Origin: Rhopalosiphum padi
Lineage: Eukaryota; Arthropoda; Insecta; Hemiptera; Aphididae
NCBI RefSeq assembly: GCF_020882245.1
Contig: NC_083598.1
Coordinates: forward strand, 41,205,858-41,269,857
Reading direction: 5' to 3'
DNA: 64,000 nucleotides
Position numbers and translations under genes: made by a program. The notes beneath the pieces are model-generated. The model had not been told where the DNA came from. It searched no databases and saw only the letters and a list, made by a program, of their open reading frames with translations. Positions within the stretch are counted from its first letter, which is position 1. Each line of letters begins with the position of its first letter. Of the stretch, positions 1 through 13,700 are shown one piece after another.

Positions 1-1674
1 TCCCACTCTATAATTTCCAGTTTAAAGTAATAAAAGTAATATAAAAATTATTTATCGTACAAACAATAACTTATATATTGTAATTACAATTTTTAATAAA
101 AAAAAAGTAGTTATACATTTTACTTACATAATATGTTTATCATGAAACTTAATTTGTATTTAAAAAAAAGAGGATGAAACGAGATAAATATTATATTAAT
201 ATTTTAACAAAAAATTAAATTACGGTATAATTATTTATCTATACAATTTTTCAATTTGTTGATGAATTTATGCAATAACTAATAATATTGTACTACAGTT
301 TTATTATTGTATGGTTGAAATAGTGAATACAAAATGATCAATTGGAACCTATTGGTTTTAACGGCATCGCTAAGGATCAAAAATTTTGTTGAGACTAGGT
401 ATTAAATAATATATCTATAAATTTTGTCAGTTTAGAACTATAAAAGATCTTGGATAACTTTAAATAATAAGTTTAAATTCGGTTATTTGCAATGTTGAAA
501 CTGTATTGCTAACAATGGGTATGTTGAAGCCCCTTGTTTTCTTAGTTAGTCCACAAATTGTACTAATTTCCAAACGTTGGTTGCTAATCACACTCATGCA
601 CCTAAATGGTTTTTCGCTAGCTTAAATAAATGAAAATCGTGAACTAATTTTATATCATATTATGTATATAAAAAAAAACAGATTTTAAATTTCAAAAAAA
701 TGTAGTCAGCCTCTTTGGATCTAAACCCTCGACATGAACAATACGTAAATATACAAACCTATATTTTTACACTGATAGTTCACCATCTTATTTTGGGGAC
801 TCCTACGCATAGAATATTAGAATAATATAATATATTATCATTGAGTTAAGGTTAACGTTTAGTTACTGTTTGTAGTGGTCTAATATATTAAAGCCATTGA
901 GAAATCAAGCGAGCATTGGTACTTTATCGGGCAATTTTCGATTGAATATTGTTGACAGGATGTAACATAAAACAATTGACAGATATAACTATGTTTTATT
1001 TTTATCAATTTATTATTGTAGATATTATAAATCATGTAAAAAAAACGAAATACCTGTTGATAAAAACAAAAGTTACAATATTTGTTAGCTATTTCTGTTT
1101 AATTCTGTATACTAGTATTATAATTGAGTATGCATTTGACATTGACCCGGGTATTCGCAGGGTTTTCACAGTCCTAGTAAAAGTGTTGTCGGTATTGAAT
1201 ATAAAATTTCCAACCGTCAAAAAGTAAAAGTAGGTATTATATTCGAAAAGTAACACAACATAATATGACATAATGAAGTAGAAAATAAAATATCTCACAC
1301 TAAATATAAAACACTAAGAGATTTATTCGAATGAAAATGTTGTTACAATATACATAAAATAGGTTTTATAATATAATATCATAGGCTCTATTACAATAGT
1401 TTTACGTCTAATTGTTATTGTATTTTTATAAAATTGGTCGTTTGACTAACAAAGAAAACAAACATTATCAGACTTAATTCGTGAATTAATAATTAATACA
1501 TCCTTAAATCTATAGTTTAGATACAAGATCAGCTATATTATTACGCTACATATACATTACACATATACAAATATAAATCACAGAAATGAGGTTTAAAAAA
1601 GTGGAAGCCTTAAGTACAAATACACTACACACAATATTACACATTAAAAATAGTTTTATTTTTCTTACACTATG

Positions 1675-1705
<31 letters not shown>
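1675..1705. repeat. (AAT)n microsatellite
   Basis: An uninterrupted run of about ten ATA/AAT units. Confidence 0.9.
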
Positions 1706-1706
<1 letters not shown>

Positions 1707-1871
1707 GAACGTTTAAATGTAACCGTGTGTAAGGGTTCTATTATTTAATGGGTCAAATGAAATATTTTTAACATTCGTGTTATGTTGTATACAGCGCTTT
1801 TCAGCGTCATGAATATTTGAATTTATAATTTAATTCACACTCCGTATTTATTTATGTTCTGTTTGTTTCAG

Positions 1872-1979
1872 GAAAGTTTAACTGATGTTGTACCTATCGA
1901 GAGACCAAACTACACGAACTCATTAATACTTACTATTGCAAAGTTATTATTTATATTAAAATTCAAATGTACTGTATAA
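1872..1979 (+). other. Possible terminal exon, unassigned
   Basis: Follows a strong acceptor (CTGTTTGTTTCAG) and is open for 35 codons to TAA, starting ESLTDVVPIERPNYTNS. The second half is hydrophobic and AT-driven. No upstream exon was recognised in the window. Confidence 0.15.
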
Positions 1980-4158
1980 TATATTATTGCTATGAAAAAA
2001 ATAATAAGAAATCGGATTTTATTCGTTACAATATTATGATGATAATAATTTTATATGAGCTAACCGTCGGTCATTTTGATTTCCACAAATGGAAAAATAA
2101 TATGGATCTTTTTAAAAATCAATCACTTTATTATATTATTATATTAATATTATGTATGTACATGATAAAATATTTATAGTATAATATAAGTCATCGGTTA
2201 CCACCGGTCAAATATCCGTTAATTTGTAGTAAACACAGTGCGCTCTACGTGGTCAAAACTATAATACCTATCCGCATAATATAAATCGCCATGTGCACAG
2301 TCGTTACGGTTTGTTGTTTTTAAAACGTAACAATCGCCAGAATTTGAATTTACCAAGTATCCTCTGTAGGCCGTTTTTCGATTGATTGTCGTGTCTCATC
2401 CGGTCCGCCGTTGATTCCAGTTTGCTACACCATACAAAAATAAAATACACGCATGAGACACACGTGAATAATAAATTATGCTAGATTCACACATGGACAT
2501 TTATTTTTATTATTATTAAATTCTAAAATATCGATACCGAAAATTGGTTATGAATACGAAAGATAAAATTTAATCCACCGACTGTTGTTTATAATTTATT
2601 TTAATTTATTGTGGTTTTAACTTTTAGTAATCTGTTTGCTATACTATTTTATGTTTGATATTGGTCATAGATTTTACGTTAATTATTGATAGATGTTTTA
2701 ACTACACAGTAATTCGCTAGATTAGAAATCTGTAAAAAATAATAGTGAAAAAAAACCATTGATTATGAAGATATTCGTTTAAAAGTAATATCAACCTCGT
2801 CCTATTTCAAAATAACATAATGATTTCATCAAATCTTTATTCTTATCATCTGCTGATTAATAACCGTACCATATTATTATATTGAAATTAGATTTATTGG
2901 TCGATAAAATTAACTGAAAAATCAAAAAGTACCGTTTCACAAGATAGAATTGGAATAGTGCTTGAACAACGGCCGGCTAATAAGCGCAGCTTCACGCAGT
3001 GTGTGGGCGAACCTATACCTGTCAAACAGCACGCGATTTATAATTATATATTATGATTTACCTACACATGTCACGTGTTTTAGCGGTCGAGGATTTTCAG
3101 AACAAGGCCGTTCAGTTGAAATAACGGATTTTCGTAGAAATTGGATAAAATAAATAGCAAATCCGGGCCCGAAGGCGACCGCATCTCGACATTAACTCGA
3201 GGGGTTTTGGGTACGAAAAACAAAACCGTGTTTAACTCTAAGACACCGTACAAACAAAAAAAAAAACAGCCACTCAATTATGCATAGTATAATATATTAT
3301 GATATTATACTGAAGGTTATTCTTGGAATACATAAAACAATTTCATATTGTCTATAAAAAATATTATTCTTATGACGTATTAATGGATAGAAAATATCGA
3401 CGAAGAGTATTACCGACAATGTATTATATTATTATGATGATTTTAATAATACGATAAAAGTGAGTGGTTTAGTAAAACGAATAAAAATGTTTTGTGTTAT
3501 TATTATTTTTCGGTGTAAAGGACGCGGAAAAAAAAGAGGATGGTCTCCTATAATATGATGTACGTACAGATATAACCAAGCGATTGATCGTTAAATTATA
3601 TTCCTAAACTACGTACCGTGGATAGCACCAATCTTCATAATGGTGATAAACCATTAAATATAATATCATACAATACGAATAAACTGACCAATACACTTGG
3701 TGGTGTCATTCTTGGTGTAATATTTTTTTTTCCGGATCAGAAGAAAAATTTATTCTTTTAGTATAGAGCATTTAAATCTATTACTTGGTTGTATCTGTAC
3801 TAAGATTTTTAGAAGTCAGGAGAATCAAAATATGTACTTTGCTTTTACTTTAATACATTTTAATTTGTACAACTTTCAATTCCAATAAAAACACGACGGG
3901 TTTAAAGAAAACAATAAAGTTTAAATGCATTTATTAAAACGTTTAAAAGTAAAATGTTTAAGCCTTCAAACTCAAAATCATAGTACAGCAGACATAAAAA
4001 AACGAAACAATAATAAATAATCGTTCAATTCTAACCCAAAACGATGAAATGCGTACAATTTTGAAATGCATAATAATGGATATTGCTGCGAACGATACTT
4101 TTATTTTTTTACCTTTGGAATTGATGTCACGACGTCATATATTATTATAATAAAGTAC

Positions 4159-4700
4159 CTGTATTTAACGGAAGTGGCGAGCATTTGGTAGCGACCACCT
4201 CCGGCAACGCCATTGCCGACGTCGTAGTCCTCTTCGTCTTCGTCGTCATCGTCGTCGTCGTCGTCGTCGTCCGTTGCAAACGCGTCGGCCCATCCGGAAA
4301 AGTTGTGCCGCCGTCCGCCGCTACTGCCACCACCGCAGCCGCCGCTGGTTGTCCGCCGCACGTGACTCGTTTTGCCTGTGCCGACCGACCGGGACCGGAC
4401 GGCCACGGCGGCGGTCACATGCCGCCGGAGCTTTGTCGGCAAGCTGTGCGACCGGCCGGCCGCGGCGGCCGCGTCACGGCCGCCGTCCGACGTGCAGACC
4501 GCCACCGCCGTGGACGCGGTCCGCGGGTCCGACGATCTCTTGAGGCGCAACACGCGTGCGCGGCAAACGACGCACCGCAACGGCAACGACCGCCGAGACA
4601 CGGCTATCTGGATGGTGCGCACCAGACATTTGCGGCACACCACCCGGTGACCGCACGGCCAAGTCTGCATCGTCGCCTTCGAGTTGACGCATATCACGCA
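4159..4700 (-). CDS. RING gene, RING-domain exon with poly-Asp tail
   Basis: The acceptor is TTGTCACAG and the donor GTACTT, in at phase 0 and out at phase 2. The exon opens with CVIC, continues through PCGH and CRKC, and closes the zinc sites with CVVC. This is a complete C3HC4 set with 17 residues between the sixth and seventh ligands. The remainder is strongly GC-rich, with Arg/Ser/Gly/Ala low complexity, and ends in Asp10 followed by an acidic EDEED stretch. Several open frames on the other strand here are by-products of the GC-rich composition. Confidence 0.72.
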
Positions 4701-7700
4701 CTGTGACAACATTACATGCAACACACGCGACGTATTAATAAAATCTACAGAGCATGTTCTGCTGAATTTTACAAATATAATTACGATCGACGTCACAATC
4801 GTCGTTAAAAAATAGCGGGGTTTCGGGATGCGTTTTTTCCCTTCCGAATCGATATGCAGGATCGGCCTGCACGCGCGAGTTTCGACCGCATACAGCTGCT
4901 GCAGTGTATTCCATAGCAACGAACTTTTCTTTCTCACGGGAGGCTTAGCATAATATTGTTTTTGGGACATTGTTTAGATCCCGATTTTTACCCGCTCCTA
5001 TAGGAATATTACAAAAACCAAACGTATAGGTTATGCGTAGAAAAACATATTACATGATTTTCTTTTCTCTGTGTAAAAATGTCGTTATTTAAAATTAACA
5101 CGAGTCGCGGATTTATCTTATTAACCAAATCGCAACACGTCCACCGGTCGATTAAATGCTGGTGTCAGTTTTATACATTCAAAACGTGGGTCATCCCGCA
5201 TTATTTTATAAAATATTCATTAATCAATACTTACGATACCAATTATTTTAAGTGTATTTTTTGTGGCATTAAAATCTGAGCATTATTTCTAAGTAACCAT
5301 ATCATCGTCAAAGGTGGGCATTGGCTAGTTAAAATTATGTTTATACAAAATATCTATAACCAAATTAATCATTTAATTTTTTATGTAATTATTCATGCTT
5401 TATATAATTATTTTTAAAAAAAAAACCATCAATATTTTACTAAATTTATAACAAATTTACGTACCTACTTAATGTCTAATTCCTTAAACTACTACAACTT
5501 GTGCGCATATTGCAAAGAAATATTGATGTTATATACAATGAATATTAAACAAAATGTTTTTTTATTAAAAACACTTGGAAATTATACGAAATTAGTAGTG
5601 TGACTCAAGTGGTAATTAAAAAATAAAACTAATTAGACAGTTTTTAAACGAAATAAGACGATAAATTAATTTTTTTCCTAATACTATAATATTATTAATA
5701 TCTAACTGAATGTTAAATTAATTAATCTATCTCAAATTAATTATTTTCATTAATCTACTCACATTAAATCGTTGTTAAATTATTATACTTATTGTTAATT
5801 GGATTTCAATATGAAAATTCACAAAATATTCATTACAATAATGAAATAAAATAAAATAATAAGACTATTCAATTAATACAAGAAAATCTTATTGTTTTTT
5901 CTATAAATAATAATATGATTTTATTTGAAAGATAAAAATTATCTGTGCCTAAATATGAAGATATTGATGCCAGTTTAATTTTTTTCTTTAATGAGCGTAA
6001 CAATTTAGTATAATCCAAAAGAAAATTAATATTTATGGGCATGATAAAAAAAAAATGAAAACAAATTAGTCACATGTTACGCGGCGTAATGTATAGGCAA
6101 AATAGGTGCACATCGCTGTTGGAAGGTTGAAGACATCATGACGTGCAGTATTGAATTATTAAAAATGGTATACCTCTATAGTATAATAATTATTAAGATT
6201 ATTATAATATATTTTGTAGCTTTTAGTTTAGTTTAGTTTTGTAAACTTGTTATTGATTTTAAATAACTATTAGAAGAAAGTAGAATTCTGACGAACCTGA
6301 TGGGCTCTTTAATTACTATAAAAGTTATTAAATTTAAATGCTTTATTATTTGATCAAAGTCATACCAGTGCTCTGGACAATACTCAACATTTTTTTGGAA
6401 TTAATTAATCTTTTAAAATTAACTGGAATAGTTTTTCTAAAAAAAAAGTTTGGAAAAATGCTAATTTTTTGCTCAGTGTGTATAATATTATGCACCATTG
6501 TACTTTATCAAACAGCAGCATTATTATTGACCACAATATAAACTTATAATTATTAAATTTTAATTGATATTATTTTATAGTTGAATCAAATCATTGTAGG
6601 TAGTTATTGAATAATATTGTATTATATTTTAGGACTACAAATTTTAATTCAAAATTATACAATGTATGAAACTGCATGTTAACATTGAAATGACATTAAT
6701 TGAATTGAATTTTCATTGTTATTGATAGATTAATAATCTGCTATGTATTGATTATGTCAAAGTCGTTTTCATTAAATGTACAGACTTCAAAAAATAATGG
6801 AATACTCGGAAGTTCATCTATAAATTATAATACTATAATATAGGACAACACATTATTTCCTGTGATCAACGTGCGTATGACCATCGTGTAATCGAAAAGG
6901 ACACCATTTAAATAAATTTAGTTTAGTTATTTTAATTAAAGTTGTTAATTAATCTTCTAAACTTTAACAACCTTAGTTAGTTAATTAATGAACTTAAGTG
7001 CATATATAGTACACCAATAGTTAAAAAATACAACCTACAACAGAATCTATTTTTAAAAATTGTGGTTATGACTTGAAATAATGTATCTACTTAATTAAAA
7101 ATATAAAATAAAAACAATAAAAATATATATTCTACATTTATTAGTAACTACGCGTTTTTAAATTTATTAAAATGAACAGATTTTGGGCTGTAAAAATGTA
7201 CATCTAACACTTATTATTATTTTGAATTTACATATCAACACTTAATAAGTCAGATTTTTTCGAGTTTCTTATTAAAAAGATTTTAGTTTGAAGATAAATC
7301 TGTTTTTTAAATAGAAGTGAACCATTTTAATCTTTGACAAAATCTCGAAAATTTTGGATTCAGTTTATTATTGTTATTATACTATTCGGATTTCAAAATA
7401 ATATTTGAATATTTCACTGCCACGTTAGATTTAACTGCTGACCGTTCGCTTTTTTTCATTCTCCTAATTATAGAAAATCCAGGATTAACCAGTGCTGGGT
7501 TCCAGGGTGGTCAGAAATAAAATGCATGACATTTAATGGCATGGTTTTACTACGGTCGGATTAATGTGCGTTCAGACTAACTATATTAATGGTTCGACGA
7601 CGTTAATGAACCAAGCTGCTGTTTTTCCGGGATTCTCGCTAGCGGCTAGCCACGACACTAAATCAAAAGTGGAAATTCAAAAACAGTAATGTATGTAAGT

Positions 7701-10700
7701 ATGTCATACCTGTATATTTGTATTATTGTACTGTACCAGACTGCTGGTCATTATTTTACCTCAGTGGTAATAATATTGTTATAACCTAACCTCCGATATA
7801 TACTATGAAAATTCCAATAATAATAATATTATCAATTATTATTGTCAACATCGTTGGTTTAAGAAAAAAAAAATGTATAAAAACGTAAACTCACAAAATA
7901 TATTTTCAATTTCTAATTTTCATCGTTTTTAATACCACTGTTATTACTAAAGTGGGCTACCTATAAAATGCATTTACTGTTAATTATTTGCTTACTTTTA
8001 AGTGCACTTGGTCTTGAAATTCAATTAAAAAAGCAAGTTTCGCGTCTATTGCTCTATTCCATCAGCTGTATAGTATAACGTCAGTGTATTATTGTACTTA
8101 ATGGACTAACTGTAATACAATTTAATCATACTCAATTGTTTTACAGTTTGGTAGCTATTTTTTGTATATTTTCTGTATGTCCATAGACACATTTCAACAT
8201 ATTGCATTATTTTAACATTAAATATTTAGTGTGCCGGTGTGCAAAATATACAGAAATATTCGATTTAGAAAAATATGTATGAAGTATTGTTTTGCAAATT
8301 GCAGATGTTTATATATTTTATGTACGCTTAAAGTATCTACCATCGAGTAATAAATATTTATTATTATTTATCATATAACTTGTTTTTATTATTATTTTAA
8401 GCGAAACGAAAGTATCAAAAAGTATTATTATGTTTTTACATATTTTATGTTGATTGTTCCCGTGTTTTTGGAAATATTATATATAAAGGTTTAAATATTA
8501 ATTTATATTTTTGATTTATTATAGGTATTTTAAATTGTTTATTACCTCTTTTAGCCTTATCTATTCGTAAAACGCATTTCTAAATAGCATTTGTCATCAT
8601 TACATTTTTAATGTCTACTCAATCTAGGCAATTTATGCGGGTGTGTTATAGATTATCACATACATTTATATATATATATATATAAGACATAAGTACGTAA
8701 TGGAAAACTAAAAGCATCGAGTTTTACAAACAATTTATGGTTCAATTAAATTATACGGGGATACGGACATAGTTGGAATACTCACTATGTATACATATGC
8801 ACATATTATACATATATACATATTTGTACATTATAAGGATTCAATTTTAAATTCCTAACGTGATTTCCAACGAGTAATAAATATATCTAGGTAATCTACA
8901 AACCTGACGATTCAAAATGAACGTGATTTACTCACAGTGTTGGCTTAATATTTTAAATTGACTACACGTTAATTAGTCACTTTAATGGGAACAGGTCAAA
9001 CTACCACTGCAGTATTTTTTTTTTTATACATGCACGTAATTTAACTTACCTCTAGACCTCTAGCCTTTAAGCTTAACAAAGTAATATTTGTAAACTTGAA
9101 TATTTTTATAAAGTATATTATGTTATAACATATTTGACAAATGTTAGTAGGTATAGCAATAATATTACTGTTAAAATTAAAATAACATGTTTTTATTATT
9201 GTACTTTTGAAATTTTTAATTTATTAGTAATACACAATTTATTTTTAATTTAGTACAACGTGCCTTTTATCAATTAAAAAAAAGTACTTTATAAGCTCAA
9301 CGTGTTTTATTATATTATTTCCGGAATATAAATTAATATATTTAACCGTAAATTCATTTGAACTGCTAACATAATACAAAATATTTAATACTTGTTCCTT
9401 ATTCTCAACTAATATTCTATATTTTAACACTTGATAAAATACAATTTTTATTTATGAACTATGATTGTATTGACTATTATTTTAGATATTTGTTTACCAA
9501 GAGCGAACTACCGGGAGTATAATTCCAACTCTGGTATTTTCTAATACCCAAGTAAGTAATAACTGATATTATTTTAAATTTATAATTTAATTGTTTTTCA
9601 AATAATTATTAAAATATAAAAATAATATTTTCTTTGCGATAGTTGATAAATAATTTTTAACTCGATATATTCTTTATTTGGTAATCTTTATCAATCATTT
9701 AAAAAATAAGTTAAATTTCCCCTTGACTCAGACATTTTTACCCATTATTACTGAATTAAAAGTATATTATACAATATACAATCGTGCATGAAAGCAAATT
9801 ATGAATATAGCTATGATTTATTTACGTTTACGCATAGTAAATAATCATTCAATATTTGGAAATTATTTATAATGTTATAATATTATTTTTTGAATATTCA
9901 ATGATTATTTAATAACAAAATGAGCGCTAAAACTCTATGGATAACTTTTAAATAACTCGTCTATTTCCGTTCCTTCAAAAAATCCTGAGAATGCCACTAT
10001 AGTCAATATAGAACAATACTGGGTAATAACAATGTACAATATTTTATTTTAATGGTTAGTTTAATAGTAGTTTCATTATGTATTTGATCATAGACATATA
10101 GAAGCGTAAGCGATTTACCGAGGAAATGTTCCCTCGTTTTTTTGTATGCGGGATTCCAACCATAAAAGAGATGATGGAATTAATATTTGTATCCAGACTG
10201 CATAGTTTTAATTAAAGCCTTTAGGGGTATTCATTTTTATACCTGGATAAACGCCGATTTATTTTTTTAAATATAAATATATCATTATAAACTATGAATC
10301 ACGATAACGCAATATATATTTTTCGATTTACATTTACTTAAACGAAAAAAAAAAAACAAAACCGTATACCATTAGGTAGTAGGTGCACATTATTATTATA
10401 TCGAGACAAGCGCGCGTGCTGTAAGTATATGATATATATTTTGTACACCCCTGTCCTATTCATAATACATAATTTATTTATAAACAGTATATTATAAATG
10501 TATAAATAATACATTATGTTGGTACCGATAAAATACATTAGGGGTCTCCAATGTATATTATAATTGCAAACGGATCGTATAAACAGAAAAAATGTTTAAA
10601 ATGTGTTTATACTGTATCTCAGAATATTATATATATTATAGGGTGCCAATTATTTTTGAAGTTGTAACTTTTGAAAAACGCCGTTCGAGAAATTTGTTCC

Positions 10701-13700
10701 AATGCATCTATAAATAGTGTCTGTAAATATTGAGCTCTATAAAACACAATTAACACGTGGCAACGTAATCTCAAAGTTTTATGAAAAACGTAAAATTTTA
10801 TGGAATAATTACTGTAGAACTAATATATTCCCAAAAACAAAAATCTTTACACTTTTTTCGTTGAATTATTCTGTTTACTCGTGAAAATATTTACAAAAAC
10901 TATCTATTAATACCAAGTATATACGTTTAAATGTTTGAGTATATGATAAGTAGTATGATAAGCAACTTCGTACGAAGGAATTAAAATAAATATTAGAGTT
11001 TAAAATACAGTAAAATCCCGTTACAACGAACTCCAGGGGACCTAATTTTTTTTCGTTATAACGGAAATTTAGTTGTAACGAAAATTCGAATAAACTCTTT
11101 ATAAGCTCTGATTTTCGGTATTGACTTCTATGACTTTCGTTATAACGGGATTTTTTGTAGTATTGGTGTTCGTTCTAACGGGAAATTACTGTATAAATTT
11201 AATTTTTATACAATCAAACAGTGATAACAATATTGAGTTATTTTACATTTGATTTACGTGAAACTTAAAATCAATAGACTAGTATCATTTATTATAAAAC
11301 TCATTTCGTAAACACACATCTATCGATAATACTGAGTTATTAGATTTTGTTTAATTTATTTAAATATAGAACATATTTTCGACGAATATTTTTAAAATAT
11401 TTAAATGTTTTTAGGTATTATCTAATATATATTTTTATAATATTTCTTGCTATAGATTTTTCTACAATTATACATATTTATCTGATAAATATAATATTCC
11501 AAATATTTTATAAAATAAATTAAGACATAATTTAATTTATATTAGCAATGGTTGATGTTTATAATATTATTATAATAAAATTTTATGACTTATTATTTTT
11601 GTTGAATTATTATGGTTCATTTACTCGCATTTTATTTTTGCAGTGACTCAAAAAGTCTTTCTTGTTTGATATCTCTGATAAGAAATTAAGACAATGGATA
11701 CATAAGTATAGTATATATATGCATATATTCAAGTCAATACTTTGAAGATAAACTTATTTTTTCCAAAAGTATGAATGTAAATATTTCTTGTTATAAGTAT
11801 TTGAAATTTAAATGAGCAAAGTTATACACCAAAAAATATTGGTAGCGGTTCATATAATATATTGTATTTAAAATACTTGTAACTAAACATATCTTAAAAA
11901 AACGTTCATATTTTTTGAAATAATAACTGTTTATTTTTAAAATAATGTTCTGCTTTGAAATATGGTATTAGTGATATATGTTATCATTAATAAAAAAAAA
12001 AATAATAACGAGAAATATTGATTAAGTATAAATATTTTTTGCTTTTTAAAAAAGTGCATGGTAATAATGCCTCACAATTATCTTAAAAAGATATTTTTAT
12101 AAACGTTCATATTTCATAATAACCATTACGTATATAGTATACATGTATAATGGAAGACCGGTTGGGAACCTTGCCCCAAGTGCTATTGGTATAAGGGTGC
12201 TCTTAAGCTTATGAAAAATAAATAAAAGTAATGATCGTAAAATATATTATAATAAAATATGTATAAATTATAATAATATATTTCCAAACTTTCATCAAGA
12301 AAAAAAAATAATATTACACATTAGTTATTTAAAAATATATAATGGTTTATCTTTAAACTATTTTTGTCCGGTGTTGATGTTTTTTAAATGGTAAAGTTTA
12401 TCAGATTATTAGTTTTCGGAAAAAACCCAATCCGATGACCAATGATAATATTGAATATTATTTTAATGCTAAATTGAAGTACGATATACGATTGTACGAT
12501 AATATATTTTGTATCGTTCATTTGTTTCTACCGAGTAGTCGATTTTATTTAAACATTACAATTATATCATATTATTATAATAACATCAATAGTATAAACA
12601 AAAATAAAAACGATAATGAATTCAATTAAAAATGTTTAGTGAGGCCGAAAATAGAAAAAGAAAACTAGAACTTGAAAATTAAAGGAGTTCAAGCACGATT
12701 AATTGAATTGAATAAACTTGCCAGATTTATCTCATGCACAGTTCACTCCTTAAATTTAATTGGTGTTAGTAAATTAAAATAAAGTGATTATTAATTCATG
12801 TTTATGTTTTTATATAAATAATGATGAATTTATTGATTTATGATTCAAGCATAATATTTAAAATTTACATATTCTATTATATATATTTATATATATATAC
12901 ATTATACATATATGAAGACAATGGTTTCAATAAAAATATTTGTAATATGAAAATATAAATTTTGATTTATGTTGACACCCAAAAAACTTCATAGATCCAT
13001 CAGTACACGGGTACAGCATTTTCATTAGCACCGGGCGTCAAATGTTCTAGATCCGGCACTGCCAACATTTAATAGTTTACTATATTGGCATCTAATATTT
13101 TTATTTCTACGTTGGAAAACCAGATTATTTGTGTTTGCAAATGTTGGACAACAACGTATTGTTTATTGATATAGATATTTAAAGTTGAGATAAACAGTGA
13201 TAAATAGTGAAAAGAAAGTTTTAGTTTCTATAGGCTTCTAATTGCTATCACAATTATGATTACGGTTATGAATTGAATAACAAGAAAATGATTACACGAT
13301 ATGATTTGAAAAAAATTTCCGCTCTAGAATGTGAAATAGAAAAAGGATTGCCATCAAAAAAAAACTGCTAGAAATTCGATAAACCGAAAACGGAAGAACA
13401 AAAAATGAATGTCGTTTTTTTTATTTCTACGCCGGAGATGAGAAGGTGACTACCTTTCTATATTTATAATATAAATTATAAACTATAATGTTGGATATCA
13501 TTGCCAGCACAATCCTTTCACTGCTTGCAATATATGTGTCATATTATTATTTATTATTATTATGGTACTTATCATAATATTTGTACCTAGATTTCGTGGT
13601 CAAGTGGCGTCACATAACGGTCAGATTATTAATAGAAATAAGTAATAACGCTGTGCGAATGAACTATAAATTTGGTAGCCGTCACACCATTTACCCGATG

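Larger units (their letters stand above)
1..4158. other. AT-rich DNA downstream of the RING exon (intron or 3' flank)
   Basis: This should be intron beyond the GTACTT donor of the RING exon. It holds the (AAT)n run and the possible exon at 1,872-1,979. A slightly GC-richer patch near 2,950-3,240 has open frames of 63-65 codons that match nothing I know. No convincing next RING exon was found. Confidence 0.5.

Noticed and set aside
4185..4706. Long plus-strand open frames (173, 89 and 92 codons) opposite the RING exon
   Set aside because: They are shadows of the GC-rich minus-strand exon. The minus frame has a full C3HC4 RING and splice sites, while these show only low-complexity Arg/Ala/Val runs.
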